Below, one piece after another: positions 49,798 to 58,702 of a stretch of DNA of 63,876 nt. Each line of letters starts with the position of its first letter. Position 1 is the first letter of the stretch. The position numbers were made by a program, and so were the translations under genes. This DNA comes from Candidatus Aenigmatarchaeota archaeon (GTDB lineage: Archaea > Aenigmatarchaeota > Aenigmatarchaeia > QMZS01), in the NCBI GenBank assembly GCA_016932615.1, contig JAFGCN010000010.1:1-63876 (forward strand), written 5' to 3'. The notes below the pieces were generated by a model. It saw only the letters and a program-made list of their open reading frames with translations, made no database searches and was not told where the DNA came from.

Positions 49798-50670
49798 ATG
49801 GGCTTCTCCCGTTCTAAAGACCAGGCAGGAAATGAGGTGTTAATCTATGGAGAGAGTAGCATCTATTCGATTCCCTTGTGGAGCACTTCCGAAAGAGGGG
49901 AAGGGGAGATAAAAGGTTATCTACCGACTTCGGCATTCTGGGGCCGCAGGGTTGACAAGGAGCTTGGCACCGTGGTGGGACTTGGGCTCATTAAGCGTCC
50001 GCCAGGAGAATCCCGGGAGATTACCTTTTGCAAGGGGGTCCCTGTTGGTGTAGATTTGGGCGGGGGGAAGGTTGTGCCCTTGAATCGGCCGTATGCAACT
50101 GCTCGGGGAATGGAGTTGCTTGTAAAAATGCTCCAGCATGATTCGATAAATAGAGATTTTGGCTCCCGCTGGGTAGATCCAGACTATCCAAGCAATATTC
50201 CCTGGTATGCAGCGAATGAAACTTTTCCGAAATTTGACTCCGATGGGAAGTATTCTCTTGACTTTCAGCACTGGCTGAATGATAGGATTTGGGGGACCAG
50301 AACGTTTGGCCGAGATGCTTTAGAAAAATCTCTGGATGCTAAGCCAAAAATCATGGCTCAGGCACTGGACGATTTGTACGCTTCTGGGGCTTTTGTGGAC
50401 CCCTGTGAGATTTTAACAGGGATTGAAAGGGGCGGGATTGAGCAGCCAAAGCTAGAGGAAGTTGTGCGCCCAAAAGGAAGTAAGCGAAGTGGCGTTGATG
50501 GATTTCTTCTTCCATACTGCACTGCAATTATTCCTTATGGGGTTACCCTCCCGGACTCCGGCGAAACTATTAGATATGTTCCTAAGCCAAATTTTCCAAA
50601 ATCCTACCGGCTGGCAAGAAAGAAGACACCCCACCAAGACTCTAGTCAAGAAGATTGGGAAGAATTCTAG
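49798..50670 (+). CDS. Hypothetical protein
   Basis: A 290-residue soluble protein, not recognised. Beta-rich N-terminal part (EVLIYGESSIYSIPLW), a WVDPDYPSNIPWYA segment, and a helical part (FGRDALEKSLDAKPKIMAQAL). The ATG at 49798 is 28-29 nt after a GATATATCG box, so it is preferred over the GTG at 49753. The C-terminal tail (about 30 residues) is polar. Confidence 0.65.
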   Translation: MGFSRSKDQAGNEVLIYGESSIYSIPLWSTSERGEGEIKGYLPTSAFWGRRVDKELGTVVGLGLIKRPPGESREITFCKGVPVGVDLGGGKVVPLNRPYATARGMELLVKMLQHDSINRDFGSRWVDPDYPSNIPWYAANETFPKFDSDGKYSLDFQHWLNDRIWGTRTFGRDALEKSLDAKPKIMAQALDDLYASGAFVDPCEILTGIERGGIEQPKLEEVVRPKGSKRSGVDGFLLPYCTAIIPYGVTLPDSGETIRYVPKPNFPKSYRLARKKTPHQDSSQEDWEEF

Positions 50671-50727
50671 CGCTTCCGCCAATTCAGTCTAGAAATGGTT
50701 GTTGACCTTTGAATTTGACCTATTTAG

Positions 50728-51621
50728 TCAAACAAACTCTGGCCAGATAGTTCTGGCTTCTTCCTGCAAGTATTCGTCTGCAATCGGAAAAAAACTCTCC
50801 TGGGCGGTCCAGATTTCACCCAGGTATCTGTCAATCTCAAGACCTTGAGGTATGCGCAAACCTTCAAGATTTAACATGGTACCCAGGAGCATGTTCACGA
50901 TGTTGAGGTATCTGTCTTCGCTGCCAGATATCATGTTTGACAAAGTACCGTGCAAATATCTTGGGGATTCGCCGATTAGCTCCTTCAGTCCTTGAGCATT
51001 ACCTTCTCCATTCAAAAGGTTAGCTATTTCATTCAAGAAGATACGTCGGTCCTCAGTTTTTTCAAAGAAGGGGCTTTTGGAGGAAGGCGTATTCCAGTTC
51101 ATAAATCCCATATAGGCTTCTGGGCTTTCGAAAGCATTTCTTATTGCCTTGTATCGCTTTTTGGTATTTCTGACTGCAGATTTTCCTCCAAGCCGTTCAA
51201 TATTGGTTGTAAGGTTGCTTCTTTGGCTGGCTGTTCTCAGGAGTTCTCTATATGCTCGGGTCAGATCGCTAAAATAACTGGATGTAGCGTCATCTTTGGC
51301 ACCCATTTTATTAGCAACACCCCCCATCAGAGCCAACTCAATTAAAATTATTTCTGGAGGCAAAAGGTAGGTCTTGTATTCTTCTTCTGCTACAAACCTT
51401 CCAAAACTCCTAAGCACGGAGTCCCTGTCGTAGATGGAATTATGTGGTTTGATGTCTGGTTTTTGTGAATACTCTTTCTGAGTAAACCTGCTCAGGTTGT
51501 GAAAATATCTCCCACCTAGTTCACTGGAGGCAAGCTTGATGAATTTGTCGCTATAGCTTGGATGCATCTCAATAGCATAGTCCTTGAGGTCTTCTGCCCG
51601 GACTACAACCAACTCTTTCAA
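50728..51621 (-). CDS. Hypothetical helical protein
   Basis: A 297-residue, mostly alpha-helical protein with many Arg/Glu heptad-like positions (for example TRAYRELLRTASQRSNLTTN). No membrane segment, no known motif. It may be a structural or nucleic-acid-associated protein; this is only a guess from composition. Convergent with the gene at 49798; taw1 follows upstream on the same strand. Confidence 0.65.
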   Translation of the reverse strand: MKELVVVRAEDLKDYAIEMHPSYSDKFIKLASSELGGRYFHNLSRFTQKEYSQKPDIKPHNSIYDRDSVLRSFGRFVAEEEYKTYLLPPEIILIELALMGGVANKMGAKDDATSSYFSDLTRAYRELLRTASQRSNLTTNIERLGGKSAVRNTKKRYKAIRNAFESPEAYMGFMNWNTPSSKSPFFEKTEDRRIFLNEIANLLNGEGNAQGLKELIGESPRYLHGTLSNMISGSEDRYLNIVNMLLGTMLNLEGLRIPQGLEIDRYLGEIWTAQESFFPIADEYLQEEARTIWPEFV

Positions 51622-51677
51622 GAGGGGTTGGTCGAAAAGATTGGCGGGTTCATATATGATAGTTATATACTAAATCA

Positions 51678-52622
51678 CTATTTAAAATGGTTATTGACCT
51701 TAGACTTCTTGTTTTTCAGCAAAACAATCCTCGAAATTGGCTGCTCGTCTTCGTACCGGTAATCGATTCCATCAAGCAGCTTCTTTGCAATATCCTGGGT
51801 TTCCCTGAAGGAGAGCATCTTGTCGTAGGAAAGGCGCTTTCGGGAGTAGCCGATGCTCATGAAGCTTTTGACTTCGACAAAGTCCGCGCCAGACCCTTCA
51901 ATCAGTTTCTGGTAGTCTGGCAGGAATTTAGGGTCGTCATTAAGCCCCCGGATAAATGTCATCCTCAAGACCCGCCTTCCCCTGAAGTTGCTCATCGCGT
52001 CAAGCGAGCCGAGAAAGCGCTTCCAAGCGCCTTTTTTGGAAGGGCGGCAGATTTTCAGGAACATTTCCTCATTTGGGGCGTTGCAGGAGATGTAGAGCTG
52101 GAAGTTCTTGTGGGGCTTTAAGTTCTCCAGAACCTCCGGGTTCGAGCCGTTTGTCACCAGAAATACTGTCCTTGCAGTTTTGCACAGGTTATCTATCAGG
52201 GAAATGATTTTTGGGTATATGGTGGGTTCGCCTGAAAGGGAGATTGCATAGTGGTCCGGATTTACCGCCTCCTCAAAAACTTCTTTTGAAACCGCAGGGT
52301 TTCCCTTGAAGCCCATCAGGAGCTTTTTTCTGATTGGCAGAAGCCCTTCTACAATCTTCTCCGGCTCTTCCACTTTGCTTTCCATATCCTTTTGCATTTC
52401 CTCGTTTGGCCGCCAGCAGAAAACGCAGTTTTGGTTGCAGACAGCGACAAGGGGTGAAAACTGGACACATCGGTGAGTGTTAACTCCGTAAAACTTGTTC
52501 TTATAGCAGGCGCCTTCTCCCTTTAGGCACTTTTTTGTCCACTCGCAGATTTCGACCCCCGCTTCCCCAAAAAGCCCGTAATGCTTTTTCTCGAACTCTT
52601 TTTTGGTTTTATCCGGTAGCAT
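51678..52622 (-). CDS. taw1: 4-demethylwyosine synthase (radical SAM)
   Basis: A 314-residue Taw1/TYW1 that builds the tricyclic wyosine base at G37 of tRNA-Phe from pyruvate and N1-methylguanosine. The radical SAM motif CxxxCxxC is C62-NQN-C66-VF-C69. Further Cys (26, 32, 39, 52) can hold the second 4Fe-4S cluster. ISLSGEPTIYPKI, FLVTNGSNPE and VKSFMSIGYS are typical of the family. Length fits archaeal members, which lack the flavodoxin domain. Confidence 0.93.
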   Translation of the reverse strand: MLPDKTKKEFEKKHYGLFGEAGVEICEWTKKCLKGEGACYKNKFYGVNTHRCVQFSPLVAVCNQNCVFCWRPNEEMQKDMESKVEEPEKIVEGLLPIRKKLLMGFKGNPAVSKEVFEEAVNPDHYAISLSGEPTIYPKIISLIDNLCKTARTVFLVTNGSNPEVLENLKPHKNFQLYISCNAPNEEMFLKICRPSKKGAWKRFLGSLDAMSNFRGRRVLRMTFIRGLNDDPKFLPDYQKLIEGSGADFVEVKSFMSIGYSRKRLSYDKMLSFRETQDIAKKLLDGIDYRYEDEQPISRIVLLKNKKSKVNNHFK

Positions 52623-52697
52623 AAAATAAGCAATAGCGATTCAATACAAGTGGGAACTCTTGTTATGGGATTAATCATTTCTCAGTAGAATTTTGTT

Positions 52698-53087
52698 ATG
52701 GGTGGCATATATGGTAGTCCAGGGCTTTGGTCTGGTCAGGCACATCTGGATAGAGGCATTGGGCTTGAATATGCCTCTACCTTGCCAGCAGATGTGTTCC
52801 CTATAGTCGATGTCTTGGTTGGCGGAAAGGTTCTTGAAAAGTTCAGGTCTAAGATTGAACCTGGACAGGTTTTGAGCCAGAAATGGGCTGTTGGGTATCT
52901 GGACTTGGAGTGCAGAGCATACCTCTCTAGGGACCGCATTCGGTTGGTGGCTTATGGGACTGAAGATGTTGAGTTCGAAAATGGTCTGAGCCAGGATGAG
53001 ATAAGGCAAGAATTGCTTGCTGGACTCTGTCTTGCGTGTGACTCTAATATCGAATTACTTAATCCCTCGGAGAACTACCTCTGGTGA
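52698..53087 (+). CDS. Hypothetical protein
   Basis: A 129-residue protein, not recognised. It contains VDVLVGGKVLEKFRSKIEPG and a segment ECRAYLSRDRIRLVAYGTED with likely beta strands, then a helix LSQDEIRQELLAGLCLA. Only a weak AT-rich box lies about 28 nt before the ATG (ATTAATCAT). Followed on the same strand by a separate hypothetical gene. Confidence 0.6.
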   Translation: MGGIYGSPGLWSGQAHLDRGIGLEYASTLPADVFPIVDVLVGGKVLEKFRSKIEPGQVLSQKWAVGYLDLECRAYLSRDRIRLVAYGTEDVEFENGLSQDEIRQELLAGLCLACDSNIELLNPSENYLW

Positions 53088-53199
53088 CTTGTCTTTCTGG
53101 CTTTCATCCAGCCCTCTTATGGCGGGCAACTTAAGCCAGTTCTTACCGAGGTATCATCAACTAGAATTATTTAAGAGGGGTAACTATCTATGGTGCAGA

Positions 53200-53850
53200 A
53201 TGAAAGTCAATTTTGAAAGACTGTGGGAATACCCAACTGGAACTCTTGATCAGATATATCTTGGGCTTGAAAGGGCAATAAACAATGAGCTTCCGCTCAA
53301 AGATGCAACTTCTAGTGAAGCTAAGGGTGAAAGTGAAAACCTTGCGGAAGTGTACCCTTCGCTACGTAGGGAAAGAGACCTGATTTCCTCGGTGGTTGGC
53401 GAGCAATTCAGGAGATTTTCAGCGGAATATGGGTTCAAAGAGCCAGAGGTGTGTTCTTGTGAAGGTTTGCTTTGCATGTCTGCCAAGGGATATCCTTGGG
53501 GTTATCTTTTTGAGTATTATCCGGAAAATCTGAATTATCTTTGCGGTGTTCAGGATCTGGCTTCTCACAAAAATGAGGCTTCGGCTAGCAGAACCAAGAA
53601 TCTGTTTGCAAACAAGGGAACAGCCAAAGAAGGGGATATTAAAGTGGCCCTTTGGATGTCCGGGTCGCCTTATGCAGTCTTCAGCGACTTTTATTCCTTT
53701 AGTTGCCTGGATGAAGGTACTCGTGGCAGGATAAGGAAGGTATTCGAGAGGCCGGGAGGCAACCGTTCATTGTCTTCTGCCATGGAGGAGTTTTTAAATC
53801 CGGTCAACCAAAGGCGGGGTGTAATTACCCGTGCCCTTACGGGGCGTTGA
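53200..53850 (+). CDS. Hypothetical protein
   Basis: A 216-residue protein, not recognised. The ATG at 53200 is preferred over the longer frame from 53017 because a TATTTAAGA box lies about 28 nt upstream and the longer frame overlaps the previous gene. It has a CSCEGLLCMSAKGYPWGYLF segment with three Cys and a C-terminal helical EEFLNPVNQRRGVITRAL end. No membrane segment. Confidence 0.6.
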   Translation: MKVNFERLWEYPTGTLDQIYLGLERAINNELPLKDATSSEAKGESENLAEVYPSLRRERDLISSVVGEQFRRFSAEYGFKEPEVCSCEGLLCMSAKGYPWGYLFEYYPENLNYLCGVQDLASHKNEASASRTKNLFANKGTAKEGDIKVALWMSGSPYAVFSDFYSFSCLDEGTRGRIRKVFERPGGNRSLSSAMEEFLNPVNQRRGVITRALTGR

Positions 53851-53879
53851 TTTAAGGGGGGCACCTTACTACCAAGTTG

Positions 53880-53890
53880 TTATATATTTT
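53880..53890 (+). promoter_or_regulatory. TATA box of the 53907 gene
   Basis: TTATATATTTT, 27 nt before the ATG at 53907. It overlaps the upstream in-frame ATG (53877), ruling that one out as the start of a leaderless mRNA. Confidence 0.6.
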
Positions 53891-53906
53891 AGACTCATTG
53901 AATATC

Positions 53907-54488
53907 ATGGCAACCGAACTTTATGGAGAAAATGGCAGGATGGTCTACGACCAGCTTCTTGGAAATTATATTGGGAGCATTTACAATCGGCCGCCGGTCT
54001 TGGAAAGTGGCGCTTTTCAGCAGGGAGGCCACTATTTGGCCGATTCTGTTCATGCCATAATGCCTCCAGCTTTCGCTCCAGCAGACATGCGGCTTCTTGC
54101 AGAAGGTTTGGCTGGAGGAGTTGTTGATACTTCCGGGGAGGTTTCAATCTATGTGGGAAGTCTCCCCGGTGCTGAGGCGCCAGCTATCCGGGAAGGGTAT
54201 GAAGCTTCCTTTGCTAGAGCTACCGTAAACGCCCCGGAGGCAGACTTTTCTGGCGTTGAAGGCATAGCCGCTACGAAACTGCCTGCGGAAGTGCCTACCG
54301 AACTGCAGCCAGAGGTAGGTAGCACAGGAACCGGGCCAGGTGCAGACATCGCGCCAGAAGGCATACTTGAGCAGGTTCAGGATTGGATTTCCGGGCACGA
54401 GCCGCTGGCTATTCTTGGCGTGCTTGGCATTGCAGGCGCAGGAATTTATTACCTGAGGCGGAGGCGACAGCCAGCAGAAGCAATTTAA
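53907..54488 (+). CDS. C-terminally anchored membrane protein
   Basis: A 193-residue protein with no signal peptide, a Pro/Ala/Glu-rich middle (residues about 80-155) and a single C-terminal transmembrane helix (PLAILGVLGIAGAGIYYL) followed by RRRR. This is the layout of a tail-anchored protein, with the bulk on one side of the membrane. The next gene starts 21 nt after its stop but has its own TATA-like TTTAAAC. Function unknown. Confidence 0.7.
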   Translation: MATELYGENGRMVYDQLLGNYIGSIYNRPPVLESGAFQQGGHYLADSVHAIMPPAFAPADMRLLAEGLAGGVVDTSGEVSIYVGSLPGAEAPAIREGYEASFARATVNAPEADFSGVEGIAATKLPAEVPTELQPEVGSTGTGPGADIAPEGILEQVQDWISGHEPLAILGVLGIAGAGIYYLRRRRQPAEAI

Positions 54489-54509
54489 ACTTTTGGGTAG
54501 TAGTTTTTT

Positions 54510-55115
54510 ATGGAAAAGCGTGATGATGGGTGGGCGACTCCTGAGGAGGTAAGAAGACATTCTCTCAAAGGAATAGAAATCCCACTGAAGGGGATAGTAA
54601 ATTATGACCCCGAACTCCCGATATCAGAGACACAAGCTTTTGATGAAATAACTGGCTATCCAGGAGCACGAGTAAGGATTGGAAACGATGTATATTCAGG
54701 CAAGCCCTCTCCTAGGGATGCTTTGGTTTTTACTGCTTCTGAACTAAATCTGGGTGGCTTAAAGGAAATTTTAGATAGGGCCTGTTCAAAAAGACCCCAT
54801 ATTGTCAGAAATGGAAACGGCGAGGAATTGTTCCGGACCTACAGTGCCAAAAAAGATTCTGAGGGGACCTATGAGGTTAGAGTAAAAGTTATTCCAACAA
54901 AATTGGAGGGGGGTCTTAATGTGTACCGGGCAGTGACGGATGTTTGTTTTTCCAATGGAATTCGCCCACCAGAATGCAGTATTATTGATATGTCACAGGG
55001 CATGAAGTTGCTCAGGGAGAGGGGGATGTCTGCAGTAAGTTTTGATGAGGTGATGCTTAATGGAGGGCCATATGGCCCCTCATTTGACAGAACTTATGAC
55101 AAGCTTCTTTTATAA
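54510..55115 (+). CDS. Hypothetical protein
   Basis: A 201-residue soluble protein, not recognised. Alternating strand and helix segments (for example GARVRIGNDVYSGKPSPRD and GGLKEILDRACSKRPHI). A TTTAAAC box at 54483-54489 lies 27-28 nt before the ATG. It precedes sepS on the same strand by 14 nt, so read-through into sepS is possible, though sepS has its own AT-rich box (TTTATAATC). Confidence 0.6.
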   Translation: MEKRDDGWATPEEVRRHSLKGIEIPLKGIVNYDPELPISETQAFDEITGYPGARVRIGNDVYSGKPSPRDALVFTASELNLGGLKEILDRACSKRPHIVRNGNGEELFRTYSAKKDSEGTYEVRVKVIPTKLEGGLNVYRAVTDVCFSNGIRPPECSIIDMSQGMKLLRERGMSAVSFDEVMLNGGPYGPSFDRTYDKLLL

Positions 55116-55129
55116 TCAAACCTCTAATT

Positions 55130-56689
55130 ATGGCTGAAAACGCGGTTGATTTTGAGGATATAAAAAGGCGGGCAAAAGCCGACTTTGAGAAAACCTGGAA
55201 AGAGACAGCCAGCCCTCTCTTAGGAAAGGGCGACTTCAGGTACCCTTCCAGGAAGGGAAAAGAGCACCTTCTTATGAAATACGTTTTCAACATCAGAAAA
55301 GCGCTTCTGGATTTGGGCTTTGATGAAGTTATTACCCCGATTATCCAGCCGCCCGAGGAAATCGTAAAGCAGTACGGCCCTGAGTCCCCTGCGATTTTAG
55401 ACAGGATTTACTACCTTGCAACTCTTCCAAGGCCGGACATTGGCCTCCCAAAAAAGAAAAAGGAGCTAATCGTGGGCAAAATCCCGGGCTTCGACAAGTT
55501 CGACAAACTGCAGGAGATTTTGATGAAGTACAAGAGAAGCGAGATAGAAGGCGGAGAGGACTTTACCGAGGCGCTCGTAAAGGACCTGGGGCTGACGACT
55601 CCGCAGGCGCACTTCATGATTGACGAGGCGTTCCCGGAGCTTAAGAACATCCGCCCGGAGCCGCTTAATCTGTCCCTTATTTCACACGCCACAACTGCGT
55701 GGTTTCCAACCCTCTCAAGGATGCTTGACACCTCGGAAATGCCTGTGATGCTCTTCTCGGTTGTCTGGAGGTTTCGGCGCGAGCAAAAGGAGGACAACCG
55801 CCACCTGAGAGCGCACCTTAATTTGTCAATGGTTGTCATGGACCCCAACTTCAAGATTGAAAATGGAAAGGAACTGACTGAAAAGTTCTTCAGGAACCTT
55901 GGCTTTACCGAGGTAAAATTCGAGCCAAAGCCAAACCAGCCCGCCTATTACGCCCCCGGAACAAACTATGAGGTATTCATCAAGCACCCGAAAATCGGCT
56001 GGATTGAGGTTACCGAGATTGGAATGTACTCGCCTGTGGCTCTGGCCAACTACAAGATTCCTTACCCGGTCTTCAACTCAGGTCCGGGCCTGGGAAGGAT
56101 TGTAATGGCCATTGAGAAGATTGACGACATAAGGGCGCTTTACTACCCGCACACCTTTGGCGGGGAGCTTACCGACAAAGATATTGCCGAAGGGCTTGAA
56201 CTGGACAGGGTTCCTATGACAAAGGAAGGGAAAACGCTTGCTAAAATCATCGAGGATGGAATCAGAAAGCACGCAGACGACCTCGGAATTGTCCAAAACG
56301 AGATTTTTTCGGGAGAAATCGGCGGAAAGGCAGTAAAGGTGTTTGTCAGCGAGCCGGAGGAAGGAAAGAAGCTTCTTGGCCCCGGCGGGCATAACGTCCT
56401 GTACGTTCATGATGGAAATATCATGGCCGTAAAGCCCGGCCACCCGAAGTTTGCCGAAGTTGAGGCAAAGGGAATAAAGGTAATCTCCTTTTTGGAAGCC
56501 ATTTCAAATGACTTTGCCTACAGGATTGAAAAGGGCGAGCGGGGAGTGATGACTGTAAAGTATGTCGACACCCTGCCCTCGATGAACATAAGGGCAACCA
56601 AGGACGTCGAGAAGTTCATGCAGGATAGCCAGAAGGAAATCAAGATTGATTCCCCAATTTTCGTGGATGTTGAGGTGGTTAATTTTTAG
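55130..56689 (+). CDS. sepS: O-phosphoseryl-tRNA(Cys) synthetase
   Basis: A 519-residue class II synthetase that attaches phosphoserine to tRNA-Cys; SepCysS then converts it to Cys. Family features: N-terminal LLMKYVFNIRKALLDLGFDE, PAILDRIYYLATLPRPDIGL, motif 2 FRREQKEDNRHLRAH near residue 219, and motif 3-like NSGPGLGRIVMAIE. Length matches known SepRS (about 530). The partner sepcysS is not in the window. The pathway is known mainly in methanogens and some uncultivated lineages, so its presence is informative about lineage. Its end overlaps the convergent TOPRIM gene by 11 nt. Confidence 0.92.
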   Translation: MAENAVDFEDIKRRAKADFEKTWKETASPLLGKGDFRYPSRKGKEHLLMKYVFNIRKALLDLGFDEVITPIIQPPEEIVKQYGPESPAILDRIYYLATLPRPDIGLPKKKKELIVGKIPGFDKFDKLQEILMKYKRSEIEGGEDFTEALVKDLGLTTPQAHFMIDEAFPELKNIRPEPLNLSLISHATTAWFPTLSRMLDTSEMPVMLFSVVWRFRREQKEDNRHLRAHLNLSMVVMDPNFKIENGKELTEKFFRNLGFTEVKFEPKPNQPAYYAPGTNYEVFIKHPKIGWIEVTEIGMYSPVALANYKIPYPVFNSGPGLGRIVMAIEKIDDIRALYYPHTFGGELTDKDIAEGLELDRVPMTKEGKTLAKIIEDGIRKHADDLGIVQNEIFSGEIGGKAVKVFVSEPEEGKKLLGPGGHNVLYVHDGNIMAVKPGHPKFAEVEAKGIKVISFLEAISNDFAYRIEKGERGVMTVKYVDTLPSMNIRATKDVEKFMQDSQKEIKIDSPIFVDVEVVNF

Positions 56690-57290
56690 TAGCTCTTAAA
56701 AACACTTCAAAAACCTCAGAATCTTCTAGCAGACGTGACAATTTTTGGTCAATCTCTCCTTGTGTGTCGTTATTTGTAATGCCTGCCTGTTTTTCCAAGC
56801 TTTCGGTGAAGGCAATAACTTCTAGCTTACCTAGTCTAGTTCCATCATTAAAAAACTCTATCTCGAAATGAACCGCTTTTGAGTTTTGATAGAGTATACT
56901 TCCCTTTTTGCAAGAGAGTTTTGGTTTTGTTTCACCAGCCAATACCTCTACTTTACGAATAAACTCATCTGGGGATTTCCCATCTAAATCTACAGATAAT
57001 CTCGTTTTGAGTTGACCCCCCTTATGTTTGTTCAAAAGATCGCCCAAAAATTCAGAGAGAACGTGAACGGCCTTCCATTTTCCACACTCTCCCTTTACCA
57101 ATATATTTTTATTACTCTTCTGAAAATACCTCAGTTTCCTACTCTCTTCTGAACTAAACCTCCCCGAGGCGGAGGGTCTATCAAATGACCGGGCATCAAA
57201 GGGTTCCCAACCTTGCACACAGGAACTACGAAAAAGTTTGTCGTAAAAGAGTATATCATTAGGTCCCTCACAAATAACCAATTTTTTCAA
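56679..57290 (-). CDS. TOPRIM-like protein next to AAA ATPase
   Basis: A 203-residue protein. It starts KKLVICEGPNDILFYDKLF, the conserved Glu (E8) strand-loop of TOPRIM/DUF3226-like domains, and RLSVDLDGKS gives a DxD pair (D101, D103) as the second metal motif. Such domains are nuclease cores in OLD-family and PARIS-like systems. The start is a TTG at 57290, 1 nt after the ATPase stop, preceded by AGAGGT. AT-rich codons unlike nearby sepS. Effector of a two-gene module is inference. Confidence 0.65.
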   Translation of the reverse strand: MKKLVICEGPNDILFYDKLFRSSCVQGWEPFDARSFDRPSASGRFSSEESRKLRYFQKSNKNILVKGECGKWKAVHVLSEFLGDLLNKHKGGQLKTRLSVDLDGKSPDEFIRKVEVLAGETKPKLSCKKGSILYQNSKAVHFEIEFFNDGTRLGKLEVIAFTESLEKQAGITNNDTQGEIDQKLSRLLEDSEVFEVFLRATKN

Positions 57291-57291
57291 A

Positions 57292-58518
57292 TTAGATACC
57301 TCTTAAATCAGAAAGAATGTCTTTTCTGACAGAACGGGCTTTATCATAGTCTTTGGTGTCTAAAACTACACAATTTCCAATCCGTTCCATCCTCAATATC
57401 AAGAACTCTTTTTGAAGATATACTTTTTCTTCATCTGAAAATGCTTCTAACTCTAAAAAAGAGTCTATGACATCTAGACTGTGGGTAGTTATAAAAAATT
57501 GTAGACCCATATTTTTTGATAGAGTCACGATAATTTTGGTCAACTCTGCCACATATCCCGGGTGCATGTGGCTTTCGATTTCATCAACGAGAACTACCTT
57601 GTTTTTTGTTTCCTTTGAATTCAGTTTCCAGAGAATGGCTACTAGTTGTCTGAAACCATCTCCCATAAAATCAAATGGTATTTGGAACTCTTTTCCGTTA
57701 TCATCTACAAATAAGAGTGCATCCAAATCGAACCGTTCCAGACCTTCTAAAATGTTGTTTTCTTTGATTATCTCTTCTATTCTCTTAACTTTAGATTTTA
57801 AATCGGGATCCTCTGAATTAGGTTCTAAATCTTCTGCTTCGTTAAAATCTATGATTTCTACAGGAGAATCCCGCTTTGCCCTAGTTCTGGCGTCATACTT
57901 TGGTAGATATGAATTAAAGTAGTAGTCCAATATAAAATATTTTGCTCGTTCGCTGTCTTTATTGGACAGTTCGGCAAGCTTACCTATCAAAAGTTCAGAG
58001 AGTTTTAACAATATCTCGAAACCTTTGTTAGGAGAAACAGATAGGTAGGGTTTTTCTACACCTTTGCTTTTAACTAGTAAGGTATATTGAGCCAATCTTA
58101 ATGTAGTTTTATCATCTAGAAAGGTTCCCAGTTCTTGTTCTAGGATTTTTTCAGAAGCTTCAGAAAGACTTGAGCCAATAGCATTTAGGTGAAATCTACA
58201 CGCTTCTCTAACAAAATCCTTGAAATGAGTCTGGACTTGTGCAGTATTAGGTAATGTTAGTATAAGTGTGGATTCATTACCCTCACGATAATTCACCGCT
58301 ATTTTAGCCCCTCGTGAAGCTAGGTTGGTGCTAATCAGCTTAGATAAATTGCCTGAAAATAGCTTCAAGACCTCTGGTTTATAGGAGATGTGTATTGCGT
58401 CAAGTAGGGTGGATTTTCCAGTGTTGTTTTTTCCAACAATTAGGTTTATCATTCTGGGCTCGAAATTTAACGAGTTTATGGCTTTGAAATTCTCGATACT
58501 AATCTTGCTGATTATCAT
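57292..58518 (-). CDS. OLD-type/AAA_15 ABC-like ATPase
   Basis: A 408-residue SMC/ABC-type ATPase: N-terminal IISKISIENFKAINSLNF, Walker A GKNNTGKST (29-37), a short coiled linker (about 215-260), signature-like MGDGFRQLVAILW, Walker B VVLVDEIESHMHPG (near 306) and H-loop FITTHSLDVIDS. This is the N-terminal ATPase of OLD nucleases without their TOPRIM domain, which is supplied by the next gene. Split ATPase plus TOPRIM pairs are known in anti-phage systems. AT-rich, so probably acquired. Confidence 0.85.
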   Translation of the reverse strand: MIISKISIENFKAINSLNFEPRMINLIVGKNNTGKSTLLDAIHISYKPEVLKLFSGNLSKLISTNLASRGAKIAVNYREGNESTLILTLPNTAQVQTHFKDFVREACRFHLNAIGSSLSEASEKILEQELGTFLDDKTTLRLAQYTLLVKSKGVEKPYLSVSPNKGFEILLKLSELLIGKLAELSNKDSERAKYFILDYYFNSYLPKYDARTRAKRDSPVEIIDFNEAEDLEPNSEDPDLKSKVKRIEEIIKENNILEGLERFDLDALLFVDDNGKEFQIPFDFMGDGFRQLVAILWKLNSKETKNKVVLVDEIESHMHPGYVAELTKIIVTLSKNMGLQFFITTHSLDVIDSFLELEAFSDEEKVYLQKEFLILRMERIGNCVVLDTKDYDKARSVRKDILSDLRGI

Positions 58519-58581
58519 AATATATCCTAAAATTGTAAAGAATAGCTTATTAATCTGGATAAACTCTCGCTGTAGGGTAGA

Positions 58582-58695
58582 TTATGGCTTGAAGACCGGA
58601 ATTTTGCCTTCTGAACTAAAATCTTCTGGAAAATTATAAACTCCTCCGTAATAAAATTTCTTGTAAGACTGGGCATTTATTCCTTGCCTGCTCAT
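58582..58695 (-). CDS. Very small ORF, 37 residues
   Basis: A minus-strand frame from ATG 58695 to TAA 58582: it starts MSRQGINAQSYKKFYYGG and ends SEGKIPVFKP. Aromatic and Gly-rich composition looks protein-like, and it fills an otherwise empty gap. Its ATG is 7 nt from the divergent ATG at 58703 and no TATA box fits, so this may be a remnant. Confidence 0.35.
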   Translation of the reverse strand: MSRQGINAQSYKKFYYGGVYNFPEDFSSEGKIPVFKP

Positions 58696-58702
58696 CTCTA
58701 TT

